64,000 nucleotides of DNA, taken from positions 372,001 to 436,000 of the forward strand of contig WHUZ01000052.1 of NCBI GenBank assembly GCA_015179045.1. Reading direction: 5' to 3'. Below are positions 33,840 to 45,499 of this stretch, piece by piece. Source of the DNA: Kalaharituber pfeilii (lineage: Eukaryota; Ascomycota; Pezizomycetes; Pezizales; Pezizaceae). The translations under genes and the position numbers were made by a program. The notes under the pieces were generated by a model that searched no databases, was not told where the DNA came from, and saw only the letters and a program-made list of their open reading frames with translations. Numbering within the stretch: position 1 is the first letter of the stretch; each line of letters starts with the position of its first letter.

Positions 33840-34135
33840 AGCTTCAGAGGTAACCAGAGCTACTCAAAAGTTCTAGAGGCACTCTAAAGCTACTTAAGAG
33901 CTCTAGAAGCACTTCAAAGCTACTTAAAAGCTGTAGAAGCACTTCAAAGCTACTTAAAAGCTGTAGAAGCACTTCAAAGCTACTTAAAAGCTGTAGAAGC
34001 ACTTCAAAGCTACTTAAAAGCTGTAGAAGCACTTCAAAGCTACTTAAAAGCTGTAGAAGCACTTCAAAGCTACTTAAAAGCTGTAAGAAGCACTTCAAAG
34101 CTACTTAAGTGTTCTAGAGGCACTTCAAAGCCACT
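33840..34135. repeat. 30-bp tandem repeat
   Basis: Units of 30 bp containing GCACTTCAAAGCTACTTAAA and AGCTGTAGAA repeat about nine times. Those at about 33931-34080 are identical. Because 30 is a multiple of three, the minus strand shows a spurious Leu-rich frame (FEVLLQLLSS repeats). Confidence 0.93.
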
Positions 34136-34719
34136 CAAGAGTCCCAGAGGCACCCCAGAGGTACCCAAACAGCCCCCCACCCGCGCGTCTGCTCCATCTA
34201 TATAGCCAAAGGGTAGGGTCAGGCAGCGAAAGTTGGGGTTTTTCACGGCCCGGTAAGACATACAACTTCATATCCCCGCCGCAACACGCAATTTTTGGTC
34301 CAATTATCTTCAAACTGGCCTCGAATGAAAGCTCTACGTCTGCTCTATATTTCTATGTAAAAAAATAATACATTTCATACTCTAAATCTTACTGTATTTA
34401 CAGTTAAAGATAGCGACTTTTGAGTAAATTTTCGCACTAGTAGGCTATCCCTGTCATATTCTTGCCATGCTACAGCTTGGCAGCAACGGCCAAAAAAACT
34501 CCATAGAAAATAGACTCAGTAGTTTTCAGAATGGTCTATGCAAAAAGACATGACTTTTCGTCGACAACCTATCCCAATTCAGGGGACTTTTCGTCGACAG
34601 CCATACAAATTTTTACCCTAACGTTACACACCACTGTACTTCTCATCACAAAACCTCCGGTAACTACAACTACCCTAACTACCTTATTAAGTAATAATCC
34701 CAATTAGCAATACACATTT
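34136..34719. other. No gene recognised
   Basis: Contains a short direct repeat, GACTTTTCGTCGACA, at about 34552 and 34583. Nothing else is supported. Confidence 0.4.
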
Positions 34720-35850
34720 TCGACATAATTAACGTGCCGAAAATTACCCATTTTCTCATATGTGAAGCGGTCATTTCCAATGAATTCAACATGCCAAAAC
34801 GAACCTATTTTCCACATCTGCAAAGAGCCTATGTGTAGCGTTAGTTAACATGTGGAAAATGACCCATTTTCTCCATGCGCGACGAGACTATTTAACATGC
34901 GTAAAATAGCCTATTTTCCACATGCGCCATGAGAGCTTTTGTAATGTATTTGCTGTTACGGATTCACTGCAACTGTAGGGCAGGCGGTCGGTGAATGTGC
35001 GCACAGTATACGCATATGCGACGTAGGCGATATGCGACAGCCGGGCGCCGGCGTCGCAGTTATAAAATGTGCTATATGAGCCACGCAGAGGACTGGCGAG
35101 TATCACTGGTTAAGTGTCTTTTTGGCCTGGCGGACGGTAACTCTCTGCGTTTACTATCATCCGTTACATTTGCCATGTGCAAAATGGTTTATTTATACAT
35201 GTGCGAGGAGCCCATTTAACGTGTGTAAAATGACCTATTTTCTACATACGCGACGAGGACATTTTTCGACGTATTTACTATGCGCAAGATGGTCTCTTTG
35301 CCACATGCGCGGCGAGGGCATTTCCAAACGTATTTACTATGTGCAAAACGGTCTGTTTTCCACATGTGCGGCGAGAGCATTTCCAACAGTCTGTTTTCCA
35401 CATGCGCGGCGAGGGCATTTCCAACGTATTTACTATGTACAAAACGGACTATTTTCCACAAGCGCGGCGAGGGCATTTCTAACTATGTGCAAAACGGTCT
35501 GTTTTCCACATGCATGGTGAGGCATTTCCAACGTATTTACTATGTGCAAAACGGTCTACTTTCCACAAGCGCGGCGAAGGCATTTCTAATGTAATTTACT
35601 ATATGCAAAATGGTCTGTTTTCCACATACGCGGCGAGGGTATTTCAGACGTACCTACTATGTGCAAAACGGTCTACTTTCCACATGCACGGTGAGGCATT
35701 TTCAACGTATTTACTATGCACAAAATGGTTTATTTTCCAAAATGGTCTATGATGAGGGCATTTGTGACGTATTTACCATCTCTATTTTCAACATGCGCGA
35801 CGAGGGCATTTGCGACGTATTTGCCACGCATGCTATTTTACCTACCCTTG
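34720..35850. repeat. About 58-bp satellite, array 1
   Basis: Some 15-18 diverged units carry the words ACGTATTTACTATGTGCAAAA, GGTCTGTTTTCCACATGC and GCGGCGAGGGCATTTC. Units on the left are more diverged than those at 35280-35720. The 215-bp solo LTR at 34954 interrupts one unit. The same unit forms arrays at 55.6-56.4 and 58.3-58.65 kb. Confidence 0.9.
34949..35173. mobile_element. Solo LTR, 215 bp, TTTGC target duplication
   Basis: TGTTACGGATTCACTGC begins at 34954 and ...CATCCGTTACA ends at 35168. TTTGC flanks both sides (34949-34953, 35169-35173), the 5-bp duplication expected from an LTR retrotransposon integrase. The interior includes GCGACGTAGGCGATATGCGAC and TATAAAATGTGC, a possible TATA element. 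Confidence 0.92.
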
Positions 35851-35869
35851 GCAAACTGGGGCCGGCTTC

Positions 35870-37150
35870 TTACCTGACATCATACAGGTGCGGTAAGCCA
35901 GTTCTTTAGCTAGGTGGAAATCACATTGCGGCCCTTGTATCATGGGTAAGGGTATCAAAAATGCCTTCGTAGCACATGTATGGAATAGACCACTTTGTAT
36001 GTATTCAATACGTCGAAAATTGGCTCCTCACGAATGTAGAAACATCAGGAAAAAGGGGAGTTTGTACCCTCAGTGCCATGAGCGCGAGGGCGCTGGGGCG
36101 CTGGGGCACTGCTATTGCACTGCGAAAGTGTGCTGCCATTGCGGTACTTCCCATACTTAGACATGCATCTCATTCATGCCAAGAAAACCATGGAGCGACT
36201 ATAGCTCCATGGTTTCTTGGCATAGGTGCGTCACGACACACGATGCATTTCTGGCTTCCTGACTCTCTGGCTTGGCACGCCTATCGTATCACAAAAGGTA
36301 GTTTACGCCCTCAGCGCCCACAAGGCAAGTAATCCTGCTGCCCGCGTCGCGGCATTTGAGCACGTTGAGTGCGCTTATGAGATGTAGCTACATTGAGTAT
36401 ATTAAGCATATGCCTTAACATGCTCAACATGCTCCATGTATTCTACAATTCCATGTCTCATACGTGCGCCAATATGCCCATGGTATGAAGATAGTCAATG
36501 AACTCAATTTGGCAATATCGCAGCATGTCTGAACTGCCCTGGTTAGTACATTATGGAATTGAGATTAAGTTTATGGTGTTGAAAAGGGGCGGAGTCAGAT
36601 ACGTACTGCGCTCTCCTTGGGTTACTGAATTGAGTGCTGGTGAGGTTGCTTGGGCCCCCGTTGGGTCTCGTATAGGTTGCTAAATTCGGAGCTGATTCTA
36701 CAGAGCGAGGCTGCGAGGGGTTAGAGGGTCGCCCATACCAAATTTCAGTCGCAGGTCAGGTGTATGCCAGGGGTATTTTCTTTCAAACTTTGGCATGCGG
36801 CATGAATTAAACTCAAGTTGGCCGCTTTTTTTCTATGCTAGCATGGGCATATCTGATGCTGGCCACAAATGGGTATTTTTTTTTGCGACGCCGGCCAAAA
36901 GTGCTTTGACGCTGGCCTAAATGAAAATCACTAGGATGCACATCACACATATTTTACTTTTTATCACATTGTGGCCGTTGCTTTATGCCCGTGCACATTT
37001 TGCCCACACGAAATATGCTGAAACTGGCTCATCGCGAGTGCTTGTAAAGTTCGTTGAAAATAGACTCCTCGTGCCTATAGAAAACAGCCCATTTCGTATA
37101 TGTCAAATACGTCTGAAAATTGCTATCACCATAGTCTGGCATCGCCGCTG
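35870..37150. repeat. Dispersed duplicated block, copy 1
   Basis: Long stretches match 56642-58110, for example GCCAGTTCTTTAGCTAGGTG, GAAAATTGGCTCCTCACG, AAACATCAGGAAAAAGGGGA and GTCTCGTATAGGTTGCTAAA. Order is conserved. Copy 2 has extra tandem units (57110-57400) and a MITE at its left edge. A perfect inverted repeat at 36177-36222 (TGCCAAGAAAACCATGGAGC against GCTCCATGGTTTCTTGGCA) is shared. No coding content was found. Confidence 0.85.
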
Positions 37151-37324
37151 AACTGGAACCACTGAACTACTACCGGCAAGCTTCTCCTGTCAAGGCTCTG
37201 CCGTTCAGCGCTTGAGAAACTACTGTTACCCTGAACCGGTGGTATCCATTAGCAGCACCAGCTCACCGCCGCGTGACAATTGGAGCTCAGCTTGTGCCCT
37301 TGCGTCGGCACAGCCATGTGTATC

Positions 37325-37580
37325 TAATGCTGAAATGGCTGCTGAGTTGGCAGCCAAAATGGCAGCCGTAATAGCAGCTGAAATGGCAGCCGAAACGGCT
37401 ACCGAAATGAATGCTGAAAAGGCTGCTGAAATGGCAGCCGAAATGGCAGCCGAAACGGCTACCGAAATAAATGCTGAAAAGGCTGCTGAAAAGGCTGCTG
37501 AAATCGCTGATGAAATGGCCGCTGAAATGGGTACCAAAATGGCTACCGAAATGGCTACTGGAATGGCTAGGGCTAGCCAT
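37325..37580. repeat. 12-bp-based minisatellite (GCTGAAATGGCA type)
   Basis: About twenty 12-bp units, GCTGAAATGGCA and variants, arranged in a higher-order pattern of about 60 bp. In one frame they read Ala-Glu-Met-Ala repeats, which makes a long but low-complexity open frame (37212-37880) on the plus strand and another on the minus. Confidence 0.88.
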
Positions 37581-37689
37581 GCCTGTCAAATTCAGCTTAT
37601 TCCACTTCATCTTGTACCATCGGGTCGCACCAACTATACATATCAAATGTATGCTGCCATTGCACTGCGAAGCAGCACTGCCATTGCGC

Positions 37690-38211
37690 GCTGCCATGAG
37701 GTGTGTATACGGCAGGCAGAAATGGCTACGGAGTTGCATATACTGGGAGCTGGAATTCGTAAGGGCCACGGAGGTGTATATGGGGCGGGCCGAAGTGGCT
37801 ACGGAGGTGTATATACGGCGGGCCAGAATGGCTACGGAAGTGTATATACTGCGGGCCAGAATGGCCACACAGGTATATAAGCTGCGGGCTGGAATGGCGA
37901 CGAAGGTGTTTATGCTGCGGGCCGGAATAGCCATGGAGGTATACATGCTACAGGCCGGAATACCCCATAGGGCGGCATGCGATTAATGAAAGAAAAAAAA
38001 AAAAAAATGTGGGCCGGAATGGCTATGGAGGTGGATATGCTGTAGGCTGGAATGGCTAGGAGGTGTATCTGCAGGCCGGAATGGCCACGGACGTATATAT
38101 GCTATAGGCCGGAATGGCTATGAAGGTGTATATATGGTAGACCGGAAGGGCAGCTGTTAGGCGTGGAGCGCCAGCAGAGCGGAGCAGTTGTTGTTGAATT
38201 CAGTTATGCAT
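37690..38211. repeat. 33-bp minisatellite LTR-like repeat, copy 2
   Basis: Fourteen or so units of about 33 bp with CGGAATGGC, TACGGAGGTGTATA and TGCGGGC. It ends GGAAGGGCAGCTGTTAGGCG and GTTGTTGTTGAATTCAG, as in the copy at 39.78-40.2 kb. A bare B tail is inserted at 37965-38007. Confidence 0.85.
37962..38018 (+). mobile_element. Tail-only LINE-B insertion inside the minisatellite
   Basis: CCCCATAGGGCGGCATGCG, ATTAATGAAAG and an A-run sit between two GGCCGGAAT words. These could be the target duplication, but the same word is part of the repeat unit, so the duplication cannot be proven here. Confidence 0.65.
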
Positions 38212-38266
38212 TGGGCCGCACATCAGGCTACATTCTGGGACCTGTATTCGGCCATTCATTAAACCA

Positions 38267-38700
38267 CACATTTTTTTTTTTTTTTTTTTTTTTTTTATAT
38301 CAGTACTCGCTTGCCGCCCGACGGGCTATGGCGAGGGTTTTTATTAGAAAAAAAAGAACGCAAGAATAACACCAATTCTAAGTACATGTAGTATCCGCGG
38401 ACTATCTAGTAATGCGGACTGCGCCCAGTATCTCCCCCTTATCTCCGCCTCCTCTCCGACTCATACCGAGCGGATCTGTGCCACCGTCCGCTGAGTCTAA
38501 CCTTCTCAACGTCCACCTCTTTCTCCAAGTATACAGCCACCGAACTTGTTGTCTTGCCTGCTTCCTCCAACAAGTTCCGCTTCCTCAGCCAACGAATTCC
38601 CTTGATCTTCCCCAAACTCTCGTTAGCTGCTGCCAACCACTTCTTCACTTTGCCCAAGTCCTTCCTCAACGCAATGCCATGTATTACGATGCCGACTCCT
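38267..38700 (-). mobile_element. ORF1-only retroelement (HAL1-like), copy 3
   Basis: On the minus strand a frame with VIHGIALRKDLGKVKKWL, GIRWLRKRN, KTTSSVAVYLEKEVD, VRLSGRWHRSARYE and ERRRR stops at 38439. About 100 bp later comes a B tail (complement at 38297-38333) and a T-run at 38271-38296. It aligns with copies 1 and 2 across the whole domain. The upstream part (to about 39020) is a Gly/Pro-rich region in shifting frames. There is no ORF2 sequence. Confidence 0.72.
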
Positions 38701-39034
38701 CCACTGGTGGTGGCATCTTCTGTGGTCGGTGAAGCGGTTTGTGGCGGGGCCTTGTGGGCCTGGTGCCGCCGGAAAGTCTCCTCCTGTGTTGGGAGCTTTC
38801 GCCTCGGTTACACGTTGCATTACTGTAACAATCCAACCCGGACCCCTCGCCCAAGACCCTCCAGCTCCGGTCCTATACTGGCAACCAACATACGACTCGC
38901 CAGTACTCGTACACGTGCAGCTGACCCTGACACCGTTGCAATTCGCCACACTCCTTCTAGCACTCCGATAAATATCCCTGGACGTGTGAGCACGCTTAAG
39001 CGACATGGCCGCCAGCATCCCGGTCATCGGTTAA

Positions 39035-39185
39035 CAGCCCGAAGCCGAAGAACCTGCCAGAACCTGCTAGAAGAACCCGGATCCCCAGAACCTGCCGGAA
39101 ATCCGCAGAACCCGGCGGAAAGCCATAGAACCTGCCGGAAGCTATAGAACCTGCCGGAAAGCCATAGAAGGTGCTGGAAACAGGT
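39035..39185. repeat. About 22-bp minisatellite
   Basis: Repeated AGAACCTGCCGGAAAGCCAT words, six to seven diverged units. Confidence 0.8.
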
Positions 39186-39590
39186 ATCGCCGAGCTTATT
39201 CCCAGATATTCTTGACGCTTCTACCTGCTTCCAGTCATTTCCGTGGCCATCCATGTACTTCCTGTCGTTTCCTGTGTTTTCCATGAACTTCGTTTGTTTG
39301 CTTTTTTGCTTGTTTGTTTGTTTGCCTGGATTTTCCAGCGAGGGTTTGCTATAAAGAGGCCCTCCTCCCTCCTCCCTCTTGCTTCTCCAGGCAAGAACTT
39401 GTATCTTACCCAAGTTGTGTATTTAGCTTTGAATACATCTACCTCTCGATATCACATAGCTCCGACCGGCTCTGCTTCCGCCTCCACTGTGACATCGCCT
39501 CAGCGCCCGCCGGCCACCCCGTACCCAGATCTTGTACCTTGACTCGGACCTGTTCATCACACTATTGCACTAGGAAACTGCGGTGCCATT
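39186..39590. other. No gene recognised
   Basis: Mixed sequence with a TTTG-rich tract (39295-39325) and short frames only. Confidence 0.4.
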
Positions 39591-39775
39591 GCGCTGCTGC
39601 CATTGTGCTCCTGGCAAGGTGCGCTACAAATATATATGCTCCCATTATGCTGTGAAAGTGCACTGCCATTGTGCTGCTGGCATTGTGTTGCTGCAAAGGT
39701 GCACTGCGAATGTATGCTGCTATTGCAATCCGAAGATGCACTGCCATTGCACTGCGAAGATGTACAGCTATTGCG
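39591..39775. repeat. TGCCATTGCACTGCGAA-type short repeats
   Basis: Six to seven diverged units of about 24 bp related to the perfect array at 58744-58915 and to single copies at 36115 and 56870. Confidence 0.8.
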
Positions 39776-40216
39776 TGTTACGGGTGTGAGGGGCTAGGCT
39801 GCAGTAGGCGTTGGAAGGTACTGGATGTTACGGCTATGGAGGAGTGTATACGGCAGGCCGGAATGGCCACCGAGGTGTATATGCTTTAGGGCGAAATGAC
39901 TATGGAGGTGTATATACTGCGAGGCGGAATTCGTAATGGCCACGGAGGTGTATATGCGGTAGGCCGAAGTGACTACGGAGGTGTATATATGACGGGCCGA
40001 AATCGCTACGGCGGTGTGTATACTGTGGGCCGTAATGGCCATAGAGGTGTATATGCTACAGGCTGGAATGGTTACGGAGGGGTCTATGCTGTGGGCCAGA
40101 ATGGCCACCGAGGTGTTATGCTGCCCGGCGGAATGGGCACGGAGGTGTATATATTGTGGACCGGAAGGGCAGCTGTACAGCATGGAGCACCAGCAGAGCA
40201 GAGCAGTTGTTGTTGA
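39776..40216. repeat. 33-bp minisatellite LTR-like repeat, copy 3
   Basis: It starts TGTTACGGGTGTGAGGGGCT, as at the LTR start at 41676, followed by about ten 33-bp units and the end sequence GGAAGGGCAGCTGTACAGC and GTTGTTGAATTCAG. The right LTR terminus is missing. Confidence 0.82.
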
Positions 40217-40225
40217 ATTCAGCTG

Positions 40226-40310
40226 ATAATGCACAGATTCAATTATAATAAATATTAATGCACAGATTCATAATGCACAGATTTCAATCTGTGCATTATT
40301 ATTTATTTAT
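40226..40310. repeat. Hairpin with repeated ATAATGCACAGATT
   Basis: TAATGCACAGATT (40271-40283) and AATCTGTGCATTA (40286-40298) form a perfect 13-bp stem with a 2-base loop. Two more direct copies of the arm lie just upstream. Confidence 0.88.
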
Positions 40311-40549
40311 TGTATCCCTTTAGAGTGTCTAAACTCTTCGGCCTAAGGTTAAGATTTAGTTACTTTTATATATTTAGGGAACACATTGGGTACCAACGAG
40401 AGGCGACGATTTATAACATATATATATATAAGTATAGGGTTTGCCACTTAATTAGATTTGCCTATGTTACTAGCACATAGTAACAACTGATGAACTGGCT
40501 TGTTATCTGAATTTGGTTGCTGGCACAGCACAAAGTCGCATCTAACCTC
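40311..40549. other. No gene recognised
   Basis: AT-rich spacer containing a (TA)n run near 40421-40430. Confidence 0.45.
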
Positions 40550-40815
40550 TAACTTCACGCTCGGGAGGTTGCCAGCATAAGGGTGCATCGACAGCTCATC
40601 GATCTATAGGCACCTGAACCTCGCGCCCAAGAGATTACTAACATACAGGGCATCGACTAGTGCCTGAAGTGCTCATCGACTGGCCCCTAAATCTCGCACC
40701 CGCGAGGTTGCCCGCACAAAGGCACATCGACAGCTCATCAATCTATAGGCACCTGAATCTCTAATCTACGAGATTGCTAACACATAGGCATATCGACTGA
40801 TGCCTGAACTGCTCA
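40550..40815. repeat. About 90-bp tandem repeat
   Basis: Three diverged units with ATCGACAGCTCATCGATCTA, AGGCACCTGAA, a CTCGCGCCC or CTCGCACCC word and a GAGATTGCTAACA-type word. Confidence 0.75.
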
Positions 40816-41029
40816 GCATTAGGAATAGAAAATTTTTGTGTCCTGTACATCAGACACCACTAGCACCTCTGACACAGACTTGCTACCCGGGGTGCGTAGC
40901 CCTTTGACTACTATGCTTGAGTACCGAATTGCTGCTATCAATACTCGAAAGCTAGAGTTAAAATGTAGTGTCTAGATGCAGACTTTTGCGGTTCACTTTC
41001 AGACATATATCTAGCATTCCATTGTCAGG

Positions 41030-41290
41030 ACACAATTATAGAACTGTACTGTCAGGACACCATTGTATTGCTGTACTATCAGGAGGCAATTGCGCAGCTG
41101 TATAGTTAGGACGCAATTGTAGAACTGTACTGTTGGGACGCAATTGTAAAACTGTACTGTCAGAACACCATTGTATTGCTGTACTCTTTCAGGAGACAAT
41201 TGCATAGCTGTATAGTCAGGATGCAATTGCACAGCTGTACGGTCAGGACACAATTGCATAGCTGTATAGTCAGAAAGCAATTGTAATCTT
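41030..41290. repeat. About 31-bp tandem repeat
   Basis: Eight units with GGACACAATTG, TAGAACTGTA and CTGTCA variants. It gives a spurious minus-strand frame with repeated YTAMQL. Confidence 0.85.
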
Positions 41291-41389
41291 ATATAGTTGG
41301 GAGACAGTGCCTTCTATATATCTACATCCACATCCAATGTATCCACTCATCAAAATAGTATATTTATTCTATATACATGCTAAAGTACC

Positions 41390-43085
41390 AAAGGCTTCTA
41401 CACTGAAGGGCCTGCTATACTACGTCAATGCTGTTATATATCCTATACATAGGCTGCCATAGCATGCAAATGCTGCCATACTGCGTGAATGCTGCCATGC
41501 TACGTGAATACTACTATACTGCATGAATGTTACCATAGTATGTGAAGGCTGCTGTACTCTATCGAATGCTGCTATACTACGTGAATGTTCTGCCACATAT
41601 AAGAGGTTAGCCTTGCCATGGCACAATGAGCATAAAACTACAACTTACCTTAGTACCATGCTGCATGAATGCTGGTGTTACGGGCGTGAGGGGCTAGGCT
41701 CCGCTGGGCGCTGGAAGGCACTGGATGTTACGGCTACGGAGGTGCGTATTCGGCAGGCCGGAGTCGCTATGGAGGCGTATATACTGCGGGCTGGAAAGGC
41801 TACAGAGGCGTATATACGGCGGGCCGGAAAGGCTACGGAGGCGTATATGCTGCGGGTCGAGATGGCCACGGAGGCGTATGTGCTGCGGGCCGAAGAGGCT
41901 ACGGAGGCGTATGTACTGCGGGCCGGAGAGGCTACAGAGGCGTATATACGGCGGGCTGGAAGGGCAGCTGTTTTGCGTGGAGCGCGCAGCGGAGCGGAGC
42001 GATTCACGGGCGTAATGAGGAAACGATAGGTTTCAGAAGTATAGAGAACTTAGAATACCGCTTGTGTCTTGATTCTTCAACTGTGCTATCGCCTATGCTT
42101 AAATAGACTGAGCGCATCATACATGACTAGGCAAGCAAATAAAGAAACGGCAATTCAACAATGCCAATAATCATAACAAAGAAACATGCAAAAGTAGTTA
42201 CTGATGCATGTGCGCATACACCGAGTGTTTAACAAGTCAAAGACTATAAACAATGACACACACTTCCTTGGCACTTCCCTATTCGAACAACAAAGAACTT
42301 TCTGCCAAGCCTCACGGGTGATCAGGCCGCTCTAGCAGCATTGGTCTTATGAACAGTTCAGGGTAAGTGTTCCCTTATGCAGGTAAGTCTTACCTTAGCC
42401 GTAACAGCTGGCACACATGAGAAGTCAGCCTTACCATAATGTGATTAGTATAACACCACAACTCACCTTGCTGCCATGCTGTATAAATGCTGACATATTA
42501 TTTGAATGCTGCCATACTACATGAATCATGTCATATGGGATGTCTTCTACCATATACGAGAGGTTGGCCTTGCCACGATGCGATAAGAATGATACCACAA
42601 CTTACCTTACTGCCACGCTGCACAAATGCTGCTATGCTATTTGAATGCTACCACATTGCATGAATGCTACCATACTACATAAATGCTACTCTGCTACATA
42701 AATGCTGCTATGCTGTATGAATGCTACCATGCTGTGTAAATGCTGCTATGCTGTGTGGATGCTACTATATCATGTGAATGCTACCATGCTACGTAAATGC
42801 TGCTACACGCGAGAGGTTAGCCTTACTATGATGCAATGAGCATAATACCACAACTCATCTTGCTATTATACTGCATGAATGTTGTCATATGGAGTTGTAT
42901 TCTACCACATGTGAGAGGTCAATCTTGCCACCACCCAATAAGCATAATGGTACAACTCACCTTACTGCCATGCTGCGTGAATACTGCCATACTATGTGAC
43001 TGCTGCCATATTCGAGAAGTTAGAATTACCACAGGTATGATAGGTATAATTCTAGAACTCATCTTGCTACTGCACTGCTATAGTA
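41390..43085. repeat. Higher-order repeat: about 22-bp units within about 120-260-bp blocks
   Basis: Units such as AATGCTGCCATACTACATG alternate with a longer block containing CGAGAGGTTAGCCTTGCCA and CACAACTTACCTTACTGCCA. Blocks recur near 41600, 42420, 42555, 42810, 42910 and 43015. A 732-bp solo LTR interrupts it. Confidence 0.85.
41671..42412. mobile_element. Solo LTR, 732 bp, with internal minisatellite, GCTGG duplication
   Basis: TGTTACGGGCGTGAGGGGCT begins at 41676 and ...CTTAGCCGTAACA ends at 42407. GCTGG flanks both sides (41671-41675, 42408-42412). Between 41720 and 41965 lie about seven 33-bp units (CTACGGAGGCGTATATACGG type). CTATTTAAGCATAGG on the minus strand near 42100 is a possible TATA element, suggesting minus transcription. 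Related partial copies are at 24.86-25.39, 37.69-38.21 and 39.78-40.22 kb. Confidence 0.88.
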
Positions 43086-43115
43086 CTCATGTACTACTAT
43101 ACTATTAAGCATCAA

Positions 43116-44046
43116 TGTTACAGGCATAATCGTTCTTATACTATAACACCGTCTTGTTTAAGTGTCGTCAAAAGGTACTACCAACTATAAAGCCTACCAG
43201 TCAGAAGTTTAGCTAACCCGATACTAGTCAGGTCTGTGGTAGTGGAACTTCTTCGATTAAGAAGTAAGTAACTACTAAGATTAGCAATCTTGGTTACTAA
43301 CTCTTCCGGCAGCTCTTGTTGTACTATTCGTTGTACGATAACCTTTTCTTATTTTCTTATATCATCAATCTTTGCATAGGGATCGGAATTATGAATCTCG
43401 TGGCATGAGCTCGAGCCAGGATTGATTATATACATAATATTGACAAACTAAAGTAAACTAAGCTAAATTTTCATCTTTCTCACTACTATCAGCTAAATTG
43501 TGCATTTCGAAGTTGTTGGTAGGTCAGAATGAGCTCCAAGTCTCTGATTATTACTATATTAGGTATTTACAGTTTATGAAACCTTGCACTGGCTAAGCAT
43601 TTTAGCGAGCTGTCAAGAAAAACACAAGCATGATCTTGGCTCGTTTGAGCTCGAGCTGGCTCGGCTCGTGCCGCTCACTAATTATGATGGTATTTTTAGA
43701 TAGAAGCTTGCATTAGAGGTTTCAAGTTCTCGTATTTGTTGTTCTAGAATTTATTGTAAGGGTTGGTCAAAAAGAAAGGCTGTCACTTGGCTTTTTTCAG
43801 GGTCTGGCTTGATCCCCAGAATCCATTCAAGCTGAATTTGTTAACAGCTTTGAAGAACTACATTTTGTATAAATAGAAGCCTGACCCACCGGAGTTAGAA
43901 GGGCAAGGACCCGGAACTCAACCCTAACAAATATAAAGCTTTCTTACTACCTTAACTACTTTATTTTCCGTGACTTATATTTAATTATATTTCACGTTGC
44001 ACTTAGTTATTTAGTAAACGGCTTACCCCCAACGTACCCCGTAACA
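43116..44046 (+). mobile_element. Probable 5' LTR of a gypsy-like element
   Basis: It starts TGTTACAGGCATAATCG and ends CCCCGTAACA, the same terminal style as the solo LTRs. A TATA-like TATAAATAG lies near 43868, about 180 bp before the 3' end. A gag-like region begins 49 bp downstream. No 3' LTR was found in the window, so the boundaries rest on the terminal motifs only. Confidence 0.55.
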
Positions 44047-44094
44047 CTATATTTGTTGGGTCTCGTTTCGCCACAACCTCACAAATAACCAACA

Positions 44095-45470
44095 ATGGCA
44101 TCCTACAACTTCCCTGTGATTCCCATGCTATTGACTGCTGGGAACGAACTAGTCTATTGGAGATCTAAAGATGAAGTGGATTCGGATTCCAGTGTAGAAG
44201 CAGTACAATCGGCCCTCACTACCACTCTAAGACCAGGACTCCGGCCTCGAACAAAGTCTCAGTCCTAGCAATTGCGCATTGAGGACACTTAAGAACTAAA
44301 TTGGATTCAGATCCACCAAAGCTGCATGGATCAATTGATCCTACAGAGACAAGAGAAGCTTACCCTTTTGATTCCTATCTTAGAGGCAGTGAATCCAGGA
44401 CATGTCAGCTCACTAATAGCACAATTCACCTCATGGGCATAGAATTTAGTTTCACAGCTTAAAGAAGATATAGCAGATGAGCTTGAAAAAACCCGAAGCG
44501 AGATAAGCCGCCTACTACCGACAGAACTACTGGTAGCAATGGACGTTGACCGAAAAGAAGAATTAGAAGCCGAATTCCTAAAACAGGAATTCATCAATCT
44601 CCAACAGCAGCTCAAGCACAATGCTAACAAGTACAAGGAACATTATGAAGCACAAATCCAAGCTGAAGCTCAAGCTTGGGAAACCAAGCTTCGGGAACAG
44701 CTAGGGAAGGAAAAAGCTGATCACGAAGCAACAGTCTTAGCCACTGCCAAGATGTACCGACTCGAAATGGAGACTGCCAAACTCAAGTGGAGGCAGATAC
44801 CATGGAAAAGATACGGAACCTAGAGCAGCAGTACACCAAGGATGCCAATGCTACTATTATCAAGGCCTTAGACGAGAAAAGAGCCATGGTTGCCGCCTTG
44901 GAGTCTCAACTACAGGACGCCAGAATCCTCCTCGACAAGCAGAAGGCCGAGCAGAAGGATCTAGAAGGAAAAGTCCTGTCCCAAGAAGACGCTATTAGAG
45001 CTGGTCAAGGACAGGTAACAATATTAGAAGCAGAAATCACCTCTCTCAAGAACCAGAATAAAGAGCTGCAAGACAAAATAACAGCTCTTAAAGTCAAACT
45101 TCCACCCTCCGACCGCCAACTAGACCACCATCTCCATCACGAACAGTGACCACCATCCTCTCTATCCGACCAGCACCATCTCCTCCTCCAAGAAAAAAAG
45201 CCAGGCACGAAACCAGACGATAGGATTCACCTGAACCCGAACCTACTGGCCAGTACATCCCATTCGCCCGCCTCCGACTCTAAGAACTTGGGATGGCAAC
45301 CTGGACGGACTACAAGTATGGAAGTCCGAAGTAATGGACTTAGTATACCTCTGAGAGCACTGCCGAACCTTTGTTGAAGAAGATACCAAAATTCTGTATG
45401 CATTCCAATCTCTAACCAAGGAGGCAGCAGAATGCATAGCCAAAACAAACATTTATAACCTATTTACAAT
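44095..45470 (+). pseudogene. Ty3/gypsy-like Gag remnant
   Basis: The first ATG at 44095 reads MASYNFPVIPMLLTAGNEL with an early stop at 44266. A coiled-coil region follows in two frames (44539-44823, then 44787-45149 after a frameshift: NLEQQYTKDANATIIKALDE, ESQLQDARILLDKQKAEQKD). At 45260-45460 comes WDGNLDGLQVW, RTFVEEDTKILYAFQSLTKE and AAECIAK, which resembles the capsid part of fungal gypsy Gag. The remnant stops abruptly where the 45.5-kb tandem array begins. No protease, RT or integrase is present. Confidence 0.6.
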
Positions 45471-45499
45471 ACAATGCCTTGGGGTTAGGGGCAATGCAG

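Noticed and set aside
33844..34098. Leu-rich repeat-like minus frame (FEVLLQLLSS)
   Set aside because: A direct translation of the identical 30-bp tandem units, not a leucine-rich-repeat protein.
37212..37880. 222-codon Ala/Glu/Met-rich frame
   Set aside because: Made of a 12-bp minisatellite and part of a 33-bp minisatellite; no start context or splice sites.
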